Positions 57,434-64,000 of a stretch of 64,000 bases of DNA are shown piece after piece. The stretch spans positions 124,001-188,000 of the forward strand of contig NZ_JAJGNI010000008.1 of assembly GCF_020781975.1 (NCBI RefSeq), given 5' to 3'. The DNA is from Microbacterium schleiferi (GTDB lineage Bacteria > Actinomycetota > Actinomycetes > Actinomycetales > Microbacteriaceae). The translations under genes and the position numbers were made by a program. Below the pieces are notes generated by a model. It was not told the DNA's origin. It saw only the letters and a list, made by a program, of their open reading frames with translations, and searched no databases. Each line of letters begins with the position of its first letter. Position 1 is the first letter of the stretch.

Positions 57434-58530
57434 CGGCGTCCTCGTTTGGGCATGTGATCGCGTGGTCCTGCGGGCCGGCTTGCCCCGCGGCGCTCGGCAC
57501 GATTGCTGAGCTCGCTCGCCTCGTCGCGCTCTCGCTTCGCGGACAGGCGCCGCTCGTCGTACTCGGAGTAGGCGTCGACGATCCTGCCGACGAGCGAGTG
57601 GCGCACGACGTCGTCGCTCGTGAGATACGCGAAGTGGATGTCGTCGATCGTGCTCAGCACCTTCGTGACCAGGCGCAGACCCGATGCCCCCTGCGGGAGG
57701 TCGATCTGAGTGATGTCTCCTGTCACGACCATCTTCGTGTTGAAACCCAGGCGAGTCAGGAACATCTTCATTTGTTCCGGTGTGGTGTTCTGGGCCTCGT
57801 CGAGCACGACGAACGAGTCGTTCAGTGTGCGCCCGCGCATGTAGGCGAGTGGCGCGACCTCGATTGTTCCTGTCGCCATGAGCTTGGGAACGATCTCCGG
57901 GTCCATCATTTCGTTCAGCGCGTCGTACAGGGGACGCAGGTACGGGTCGATCTTGTCCGTCAGCGTTCCCGGCAGAAAGCCGAGGCGCTCCCCCGCCTCG
58001 ACGGCGGGCCGGGTCAGGATGATGCGGCTGACCTCTTTACGCTGCAGCGCCTGCACCGCCTTGGCCATCGCCAGATAGGTCTTGCCGGTACCCGCCGGTC
58101 CGATGCCAAACGTGATCGTGGTGTTCTCGATCGCATCCACGTACGACTTCTGCCCGAGTGTCTTCGGACGAATCACCCGACCGCGGCTGGAGAGAATCGC
58201 TTCGCCCAGGACCTCGGACGGACGTGGGTTGCCATCGCTTCGCAGGATACGGTTCGAGCTGGATACGTCAGCTGGCGCGAGATCGTGACCGGTGCGCGTC
58301 ATCGTCAGGAGTTCCTCGACGAGCTCTCGGGCCGCGGCCACAGCTGCGGCGCTTCCCGCGAGAGTGATCTCGTTCCCGCGCACGTGCACGTCGACATCCG
58401 GGTGCTCCCGCTCGACCACGCGCAGCAGCCTGTCTTGGGGCCCGAGAAGCTGGACCATGGCTACACCGTCGGCGAACAACCGCTCCGTGACGCGATCTCC
58501 GGATTCCGCACTGTTGTCCGAATCAGCCAC
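57430..58530 (-). CDS. phoH: PhoH family ATPase
   Basis: 366 residues from GTG 58530 (VADSDNSAESGDRV). The Walker A motif is GPAGTGKTYLAM and Walker B is SFVVLDEAQNTTPEQ; an N-terminal KH-like region (about 20-95) precedes the ATPase. PhoH proteins are RNA-related ATPases found beside ybeY. A Lys/Arg-rich tail (DHMPKRGRR) follows. The start overlaps the end of the HIT gene by 8 bases. Confidence 0.93.
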   Translation of the reverse strand: MADSDNSAESGDRVTERLFADGVAMVQLLGPQDRLLRVVEREHPDVDVHVRGNEITLAGSAAAVAAARELVEELLTMTRTGHDLAPADVSSSNRILRSDGNPRPSEVLGEAILSSRGRVIRPKTLGQKSYVDAIENTTITFGIGPAGTGKTYLAMAKAVQALQRKEVSRIILTRPAVEAGERLGFLPGTLTDKIDPYLRPLYDALNEMMDPEIVPKLMATGTIEVAPLAYMRGRTLNDSFVVLDEAQNTTPEQMKMFLTRLGFNTKMVVTGDITQIDLPQGASGLRLVTKVLSTIDDIHFAYLTSDDVVRHSLVGRIVDAYSEYDERRLSAKRERDEASELSNRAERRGASRPAGPRDHMPKRGRR

Positions 58531-58870
58531 CGAGACTGCCTTCTGCAAGGTCGCCGCCGAGCACGTGGGCATGCACGTGGAAGACCGTCTGCCCCGCGCC
58601 GGGACCGGTGTTGAAGACCAGTCGGAAATCGCCGCTGCCATGCTCTGCGGCGACATCCCCCGCCACCGCCACCATCTCGGCGAGCAACGCAGGATCACCC
58701 GCCGCAAGCTCGGTGACATCGCGGTATTCGGCGGTCTTCGGAATGACCAAGAGGTGCAGCGGCGCCTGCGGAGCGATATCCCGGATGACGAACACGTTCT
58801 CGGTCTCGCTGAGGATCTCTGCGGGAATCTCGCCACGCAGGATGCGGGTGAAGACGGAGGGTTCGCTCAT
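58523..58870 (-). CDS. HIT family hydrolase
   Basis: 115 residues. The histidine triad is HVHAHVL near the C-terminus, with the family's N-terminal FTRILRGEIPAEILSETENV. These proteins hydrolyse nucleoside phosphoramidates and related compounds. The gene sits between rsmE (52-base gap) and phoH. Confidence 0.93.
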   Translation of the reverse strand: MSEPSVFTRILRGEIPAEILSETENVFVIRDIAPQAPLHLLVIPKTAEYRDVTELAAGDPALLAEMVAVAGDVAAEHGSGDFRLVFNTGPGAGQTVFHVHAHVLGGDLAEGSLGG

Positions 58871-58922
58871 GCGCTCAGTCTACCGACGGCCTCTCCGGCG
58901 GGCCCAGCTACCACTTGCACGA

Positions 58923-59660
58923 TCACCACCGGCCGAGCGTGCTGCTGAGCACAGCGATTGCCGCGGGTCCCGCTGTGGAAGTACGCAATACATGCTCGCC
59001 CAGGCGCACGAGCGTCGCGCCCGCAGCTTCGAGGGACGTCAGCTCGCCTGCGTCGATCCCGCCCTCGGGCCCGACGACGATAGCGATATCGCGGCAGTCG
59101 GTCGGGTCAGGCATCCATTCGCTGAGACGCAGCGCCGCTGTCGGCTCCAACACGAGCATCCGGGTCGCCGCGGCCCGCTCGCACAACTGTGCAGTCGTCA
59201 GCGGGCCGCCGACTTCTGGAAGCCACGCACGGTGCGCCTGCTTGCCTGCTTCCCGCGCGATCTGACGCCAGCGCGTGACACCCTTCTCACGCTTGGCCGC
59301 GTCCCACCGCGAAACGCTGCGGGCAGCTTGCCACGGCGTGATGACATCCACGCCGAGTTCGGTCGACGCTTGGACCGCGAGTTCGTCGCGGTCGCCTTTC
59401 GCAAGAGCCTGCACGAGCTCGATCCGCACGGATGGACGCGGTACCTCCTCCCGGTTCGTGACGCGAACCAGGACCTCGCGGGCTGCGACGAGCTCGCAGG
59501 CGCCTTCGAGCCACACTCCGGCTCCGTCACCGAGCGTGACCGTTTCTCCGACGCGGACCCGACGCACCGTGGCGGCGTGGTGCGCCTCAGCGCCGGTGAG
59601 GGTCACGGTCTGGCCGGTATCGGCATCCAGCGGTTCGTCGACGACGAAGTGAAGCGGCAC
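58923..59660 (-). CDS. rsmE: 16S rRNA (uracil-1498-N3)-methyltransferase
   Basis: 245 residues. The SPOUT-fold features are an N-terminal PUA-like region (EAHHAATVRRVRVGETVTLG), VQALAKGDRDELAVQASTEL, and the knotted C-terminal AdoMet site IAIVVGPEGGIDAGEL followed by VRLGEHVLRTSTA. It methylates U1498 of 16S rRNA. It starts 2 bases after dnaJ stops. Confidence 0.94.
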   Translation of the reverse strand: MPLHFVVDEPLDADTGQTVTLTGAEAHHAATVRRVRVGETVTLGDGAGVWLEGACELVAAREVLVRVTNREEVPRPSVRIELVQALAKGDRDELAVQASTELGVDVITPWQAARSVSRWDAAKREKGVTRWRQIAREAGKQAHRAWLPEVGGPLTTAQLCERAAATRMLVLEPTAALRLSEWMPDPTDCRDIAIVVGPEGGIDAGELTSLEAAGATLVRLGEHVLRTSTAGPAAIAVLSSTLGRW

Positions 59661-59662
59661 GA

Positions 59663-60784
59663 TCAGCCGTTCCGGAACCGATCGCGCAGCTTCGAGAACA
59701 GACCCTGATGGAACTCCGCCAGGTGAGGCGCGGGAGCCTTCGTGCGCTTGGCGAACTCCTCGATGAGGCCCCGTTCCTTGGCGTCGAGCTTCGTGGGCGT
59801 GACCACGTGCACGCCAACGCGCAAGTCACCACGCTGATTGCCGCGCAACGGTGTGATGCCTCGACCCTTGATGGTCAGCACATCGCCCGACTGGACTCCT
59901 GGACGCACCTCGAGGTCCACCGGCCCATCGAGGCCCTCGATCGTCGTAGCCGCGCCGAGAACGGCATCCGGCATCGACACTTCGAGCGTTGCGAGCAGGT
60001 CGTCACCTTCGCGGCTGAATACCGGATGCGTCGCGACGGAGACCTCGATGTACAGGTCGCCCCGCGTCCCACCGCCAGGGCCGACTTCGCCCGATCCGGG
60101 AAGCTGAAGCCGCAGGCCCGTGTCAACACCGGCCGGGATATCGATCGACACGGTGCGACGAGCGCGAACGCGGCCCTGCCCCTGGCACGTCGCGCACGGG
60201 TACGGGATGGTCGTGCCGTACCCCTGGCACGTGCCGCACGGTTGGGAGGTGACGACGTTGCCAAGGAGGCTTCGAACCGTGCGCTGGATGTGACCCGTGC
60301 CGTGGCAGATATCGCAGCGAACCGGTGTCGTCCCAGGCTGCGTGCACGAGCCGTTGCAGGTCTCGCACATGACAGCGGTGTCGACGTCGATGTCGCGATG
60401 CACACCGAACACCACATCCTTGAGGTCGAGGTCGACGCGAACCAGCGCATCTTGCCCGCGCTCCTTCCGCGACCGCGGGCGCCCGCCGCGGGCCGCGCCA
60501 CCGCCGCCGAAGAAGCTCTCGAAGATGTCGCTGAAACCGCCGAAGTCGCCGGCACCGCCGAAACCGCCGTTCTGGCCGCCGCCCATGTCGTAGCGCTGCC
60601 GCTGCTGCGGGTCGCTGAGGACGTCGTAGGCGTGCGTCACGAGCTTGAACCGCTCAGCAGCCTCTTCCCCCGGGTTCACGTCGGGGTGAAGCTCCCGCGC
60701 CAGGCGTCGATAGGCCTTCTTGATCTCTTCGGGCGACGCGTCTCGCGACACGCCAAGGACCTCGTAGTGGTCAGCCACGGTCAC
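59663..60784 (-). CDS. dnaJ: chaperone DnaJ
   Basis: 373 residues. The J domain has [20 protein letters not shown] with the HPD motif; a Gly/Phe-rich region follows ([17 protein letters not shown]); then four zinc-binding CxxCxGxG-type repeats ([32 protein letters not shown]) and the substrate-binding C-terminal domains. The first repeat is slightly irregular. It works with DnaK and GrpE, not encoded here. It is 42 bases downstream of hrcA and so under CIRCE control. Confidence 0.96.
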   Translation of the reverse strand: MTVADHYEVLGVSRDASPEEIKKAYRRLARELHPDVNPGEEAAERFKLVTHAYDVLSDPQQRQRYDMGGGQNGGFGGAGDFGGFSDIFESFFGGGGAARGGRPRSRKERGQDALVRVDLDLKDVVFGVHRDIDVDTAVMCETCNGSCTQPGTTPVRCDICHGTGHIQRTVRSLLGNVVTSQPCGTCQGYGTTIPYPCATCQGQGRVRARRTVSIDIPAGVDTGLRLQLPGSGEVGPGGGTRGDLYIEVSVATHPVFSREGDDLLATLEVSMPDAVLGAATTIEGLDGPVDLEVRPGVQSGDVLTIKGRGITPLRGNQRGDLRVGVHVVTPTKLDAKERGLIEEFAKRTKAPAPHLAEFHQGLFSKLRDRFRNG

Positions 60785-60826
60785 CTTTCTGCATCCCGCG
60801 TGTGGTCGCGGGCAGTTCGTACGGGC

Positions 60827-61861
60827 TCATCGGCCCTTCTCGTCCTCAGCCAGCAGTCCGGTGAGGTAGCGCGCTACCGCCCGCACCGCCGCAAGGTTGC
60901 TGGGATAGTCCATTCGGGTCGGACCCATCAGGCCAACACGGGCTCTGGCGCCCGTCGCATCGTAGTCACTCGCGATGACAGATGCCTCAGACAGCCCGAA
61001 TGCCTCATTCTCGCGTCCGATGCTGGCCGCCAGCCCGTTGTCGTCGGCGACCATTTCGCCCATCAGGCGAAGGATGGTCACCTGCTCTTCGATCGCCTCC
61101 AGGAGCGGGTAGATGCTTCCCCGGAAGTCGCTCTCGCGCCGGGCGAGATTTGCTGCGCCGGCCATGACGAGCCGATCCTGTCGAAACTCGTCGAGCTCCT
61201 CCTGGACGACCCGAAGAATCTCGGTCACCGCCGACTGGTGGGCGGTTCGCGCGTCGCTGTCGGCTTGCTCCTCGACGCGCTTCGCGCCCTGACGCACGCT
61301 TCGCCCAACGAGCAGTGTCGACACCTCGGCGCGCACGCGTGCGAGATCCGTCTCGTCGAGGGCCACGGTCAGAAGCGCAAGTCGCTGCGACACGCGTCCG
61401 GTGTCAGTCACGACGATGACGAGCACCCGGGAAGGCTCGAGCGCAACGAGCTCGACGTGCGTGATGGTCGCCTTGGAAAACGAGGGATACTGCACGATCG
61501 CCACCTGACCGGTGAGCTGCGTGAGTGCCCGCACGGTTCGCGCCAGCGCATCATCGAGGTCACCGGGCCCCTGCAGGAAGCTCGCGATTGCGGCGCGCTG
61601 GGCGGGCGAAAGAGGCCGGATTTCGGCGAGGTGGTCGACGAAGACGCGGTACCCCTTGTCGGTCGGGACGCGGCCCGAGGAGGTGTGGGGCGCCGCGATG
61701 AGTTCTTCGTCTTCGAGAAGCGCCATGTCGTTGCGGATGGTGGCTGCTGATACGCCGAACGCGTGGCGCTCGACGATGGCCTTGCTTCCGACGGGCTCGC
61801 GGGTATCGACGTAGTCCTGCACGATCGCCCGGAGCACCTGAAGCCCACGCTCGCTGACCAT
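60827..61861 (-). CDS. hrcA: heat-inducible transcription repressor HrcA
   Basis: 344 residues. An N-terminal winged helix (VLRAIVQDYVDTREPVGSKA) and the family's central and C-terminal domains (GKGYRVFVD-like segment here TDKGYRVFVDHL; IYPLLEAIEEQVTILRLMGE). HrcA binds CIRCE elements to repress chaperone genes. A CIRCE element lies 51-78 bases upstream, so the hrcA-dnaJ unit is self-repressed. Confidence 0.95.
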   Translation of the reverse strand: MVSERGLQVLRAIVQDYVDTREPVGSKAIVERHAFGVSAATIRNDMALLEDEELIAAPHTSSGRVPTDKGYRVFVDHLAEIRPLSPAQRAAIASFLQGPGDLDDALARTVRALTQLTGQVAIVQYPSFSKATITHVELVALEPSRVLVIVVTDTGRVSQRLALLTVALDETDLARVRAEVSTLLVGRSVRQGAKRVEEQADSDARTAHQSAVTEILRVVQEELDEFRQDRLVMAGAANLARRESDFRGSIYPLLEAIEEQVTILRLMGEMVADDNGLAASIGRENEAFGLSEASVIASDYDATGARARVGLMGPTRMDYPSNLAAVRAVARYLTGLLAEDEKGR

Positions 61862-61912
61862 GTCGCCTCCTTCCGCATCCGGCGTCGGCCGTCTGAGCGG
61901 CTCGACGTGGCA

Positions 61913-61939
61913 CTGGCACTCACATCCTCAGAGTGCCAA
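61913..61939 (-). promoter_or_regulatory. CIRCE operator of the hrcA-dnaJ unit
   Basis: On the minus strand TTGGCACTC, nine bases, GAGTGCCAG: the HrcA-binding inverted repeat with 8 of 9 arm positions paired. TAGAAT (61939-61944), a likely -10 element, touches it, so bound HrcA would block transcription directly. A third partial half-site (GTGCCA) follows. Confidence 0.85.
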
Positions 61940-61971
61940 TTCTAGCGGATGCCTCTCCCCCGCGCCCCAGA

Positions 61972-63180
61972 TCACGACGTCAGTGCGCGCACGACAGCGT
62001 CGGCCAGCAATCGTCCGGCGCGTGTGAGTACGAGGTTCCCGCGAACCGCCCCGCGGCCGTCCACGAGTCCGTCCGCGACGAGACCGGCGACGGCTTGTCG
62101 GCTTTCCGGTGCCAGCTCCGACACGGGCAGGCCCTCGACCGTACGCACCCGCAGCATCACCCGCTCAAGCAGTCGTGCATCCTCGTCGGGGATCTCCGAA
62201 CCGGCCCCCGGCGAGTCACCGGCAGCCAGCCGCTGCGCGTAGGCGGCAGGATGCCGGACGTTCCAGAATCGAACCCCTCCGACATGGCTGTGAGCACCGG
62301 GACCGAACCCCCACCAGTCGTGTCCGCGCCAGTAGGCGAGGTTGTGCCGCGAGCGATCGGCGGGAGTCTTCGCCCAGTTGGATACCTCGTACCAGCCGTA
62401 GCCGGCTTCCTCGAACGCGGTGTCGGCGTGCTCGTACATGGCGGCCTGCAGGTCGTCGTCGGGTGTGCTGAGTTCTCCGCGTCGGATGCGGCGCTCCAGA
62501 GCGGTGCCCTCCTCGACGATCAGCGCGTAGGCCGAGATGTGGTCGGTCTCCAACGCGAGCGCGGCCTCGATGCTGCGTCGCCAGTGATCGAGCGTCTCTT
62601 CCGGGGCGCCGTAGATGAGGTCGACGCTCACTGACAGTCCGCTCTGCCGTGCCGCGCTCACCGCCGTTGCGACGTTCTCGGGCCGATGCGTGCGATCGAG
62701 CGTGCGAAGAACCTCCGGCACGGCCGACTGCATTCCGATGGACAACCTCGTGACTCCCGCACTGGCCAGTTCCTCCGTGACCTCGGGAGTCACGGTGTCG
62801 GGGTTTGCTTCGACGGTGACCTCGGCATCCGGCTCGAGCCCGAACCGATCCCGCAGGGTTGACAGGATGACCGCCAGATCGCGGGCGGGAAGCAGGGTCG
62901 GCGTTCCGCCCCCGAAGAAGACCGTGTTCAGCGGGCGCGGATGCGCGGAGAGCACACCCGAAGCAAGGTCGATCTCGCGAAGGAGCGTCCCTGCGTAGTC
63001 CTCGCGGCGCGCGCCACGCAACTCCTCGCCCGTATAGGTGTTGAAGTCGCAGTACCCGCAGCGAACGCGACAGAACGGGATGTGGACGTAGGCCGACAGC
63101 GGCGTGGCGGGGTCGATGACCGCACCGGGGAGCGATCCGTCGCGCGGAACGGGATCGCCGAGGGGAAGCGCTGCGCCCAT
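61972..63180 (-). CDS. hemW: radical SAM heme chaperone HemW
   Basis: 402 residues from ATG 63180. The radical-SAM cluster motif is HIPFCRVRCGYCDFNTY (CxxxCxxC); GGGTPTLL and the C-terminal winged-helix (HemN_C-like: LLERVMLRVRTVEGLPVSEL) follow. HemW was long annotated as oxygen-independent coproporphyrinogen oxidase but acts as a heme-binding insertion protein. Its start overlaps the DUF1990 stop by one base (TGATG). Confidence 0.93.
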   Translation of the reverse strand: MGAALPLGDPVPRDGSLPGAVIDPATPLSAYVHIPFCRVRCGYCDFNTYTGEELRGARREDYAGTLLREIDLASGVLSAHPRPLNTVFFGGGTPTLLPARDLAVILSTLRDRFGLEPDAEVTVEANPDTVTPEVTEELASAGVTRLSIGMQSAVPEVLRTLDRTHRPENVATAVSAARQSGLSVSVDLIYGAPEETLDHWRRSIEAALALETDHISAYALIVEEGTALERRIRRGELSTPDDDLQAAMYEHADTAFEEAGYGWYEVSNWAKTPADRSRHNLAYWRGHDWWGFGPGAHSHVGGVRFWNVRHPAAYAQRLAAGDSPGAGSEIPDEDARLLERVMLRVRTVEGLPVSELAPESRQAVAGLVADGLVDGRGAVRGNLVLTRAGRLLADAVVRALTS

Positions 63181-63824
63181 CAGGGAGCGAACAAGGGCGA
63201 TACCGCCGTCAGGTAGGCCCGGAAGAGCCGGCGCCGCCGCCCGCGAACGAAGCGCGGTACGAGCCGGTAGAGCGCCGAGACGGGGCGATCGAATGCGCGC
63301 ACGGTGAACCAGACCTCGTCGTTGTCGCGCCACTCGATCAGGAACAGCTCCTCGCCGCTGACGACAGAGCCACCAACGGTGCCGAGCGCGAAAGCCGTGC
63401 GCCGGGGTTCTTCGACGGCCAGGATGACACGCAGTTCGGCATCCGCGCGGTATCCGCTGAGCCGGCCGGTGACGTGCACGGTCGCGCCGGCACTGACATA
63501 CGGAGTGCCCTCGGCATCAAAGCGCTGCTCGGCTTCGCGACGCGACGGCGCGATCGGTGCGCCATCCGAGTCGTACGCGACCCCGGCGTAGCCGGACCCG
63601 GATGCCGGGCGGATGTCTGCCAACGACAACCCGGCGCCACGCAGCGGCGCCCACGCCAAGAGTGACTCGGTCGCCGACTCGAATCGTGCCTGGCCGCTTC
63701 CGATCCGCCAGGACTCTTCGGCGGGAATGCTCTTTTCCGGCGGGTACTGCATGAGGTCGGGAGCCTGAGTGGCCCCGACTGCTGCATAATCGACGGTCTC
63801 GTCCCGGAAGGTTCCGCGGCGCAT
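63180..63824 (-). CDS. DUF1990 family protein
   Basis: 214 residues. The fold signature includes GTVGGSVVSGEELFLIEWRD and the typical ending DEVWFTVRAFDRPVSALYRL, as in plant and actinobacterial DUF1990 proteins, which resemble small ligand-binding domains. The function is unknown. It lies between lepA and hemW on the same strand and is coupled to hemW. Confidence 0.85.
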   Translation of the reverse strand: MRRGTFRDETVDYAAVGATQAPDLMQYPPEKSIPAEESWRIGSGQARFESATESLLAWAPLRGAGLSLADIRPASGSGYAGVAYDSDGAPIAPSRREAEQRFDAEGTPYVSAGATVHVTGRLSGYRADAELRVILAVEEPRRTAFALGTVGGSVVSGEELFLIEWRDNDEVWFTVRAFDRPVSALYRLVPRFVRGRRRRLFRAYLTAVSPLFAP

Positions 63825-63834
63825 GGCGATCAGA

Positions 63835-64000
63835 CTACTTCTCTTTGCCCTCGACGTCGCCCGAGAGGGCTGCGATGAACGCCTCCTGTGGCACTTCGAC
63901 GCGACCCACCATCTTCATGCGCTTCTTACCCTCTTTCTGCTTTTCGAGGAGCTTGCGCTTGCGGGTGATGTCACCGCCGTAGCACTTTGCCAGCACGTCC
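63835..64000 (-). CDS. lepA: elongation factor 4 (LepA), C-terminal part (partial)
   Basis: The last 54 residues of Lep[21 protein letters not shown], then [20 protein letters not shown] and [14 protein letters not shown], ending at TAG 63835-63837. The conserved basic C-terminal domain is diagnostic. LepA is a translation GTPase acting on the ribosome. The rest of the gene lies beyond the window. Confidence 0.95.
   Translation of the reverse strand, partial: DVLAKCYGGDITRKRKLLEKQKEGKKRMKMVGRVEVPQEAFIAALSGDVEGKEK

Overview
This 64 kb window is high-GC chromosomal DNA of an actinobacterium, most likely a member of Microbacteriaceae close to Microbacterium. The call rests on gene order (glnA, glnE, glnA2; aceE, fasR, fabD, fabH, acpP, fabF; hrcA, dnaJ, rsmE, HIT, phoH, ybeY, corC, era), on polyphosphate glucokinase, DUF4191, DUF3145 and PAC2 proteins, and on a GlnR-type box. 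No database search was possible; family names come from motifs read in the translations.

Layout. 1-10.8 kb: end of an ATP-grasp gene, a CofE-like gene translationally coupled to the principal sigma factor, PAC2 protein, leucyl aminopeptidase, dihydrolipoyl dehydrogenase, a double-lipoyl E2 acyltransferase, an unknown membrane protein, DUF4191 and RDD proteins. 10.8-12.4 kb: glnA with an upstream GlnR-like box. 12.34-21.44 kb: a 9.1 kb integrative element inserted in the last codons of glnA. 21.4-27 kb: the native glnA terminator, glnE, glnA2, ppgK. 27-28.3 kb: RNase P RNA, a zinc-ribbon protein and tRNA-Val. 28.5-36 kb: aceE and the fatty acid synthesis cluster. 36-42.4 kb: a lipoprotein, DUF3145, a frameshifted flotillin gene, a 150 bp tandem duplication with tRNA-Met, a DMT transporter, deformylase and tRNA-Asn. 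42.4-54.7 kb: ABC ATPase, dnaG, dgt, dus, glutathione peroxidase, gadB, uppS, recO, a TRIC-type channel, leuA with a leucine leader peptide, a lipoprotein. 54.7-64 kb: the long leftward hrcA-to-era heat-shock/RNA-maturation cluster, hemW, DUF1990 and the end of lepA.

The most interesting region is the integrative element. A tyrosine integrase and a small HTH protein (probable excisionase) sit at its left end. It entered glnA at the core ACGAGCTGTA and supplied its own last four sense codons (TAT TTT GGA GTA), so the GlnA C-terminus ELYFGV is regenerated; the displaced native codons (TAC TTC GGC GTC) and native terminator are 9.1 kb downstream, beside glnE. The cargo looks like defence or conflict genes: an AlbA_2/Schlafen-type protein, a YozE-like/zinc-knuckle protein, a protein with a HEPN-like R-x4-H motif, a coupled pair ending in a PD-(D/E)xK nuclease-fold protein, a GIY-YIG-fold protein, and a class II tRNA-like sequence whose loop position reads GAA.

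Other notable points are a leuA leader whose leucine codons are exactly complementary to the leuA ribosome-binding region, a CIRCE operator at hrcA, a single-base frameshift in the flotillin gene, and a recurrent TANNNT hexamer ending exactly 7 bases before the start codon of several genes, which predicts leaderless mRNAs.
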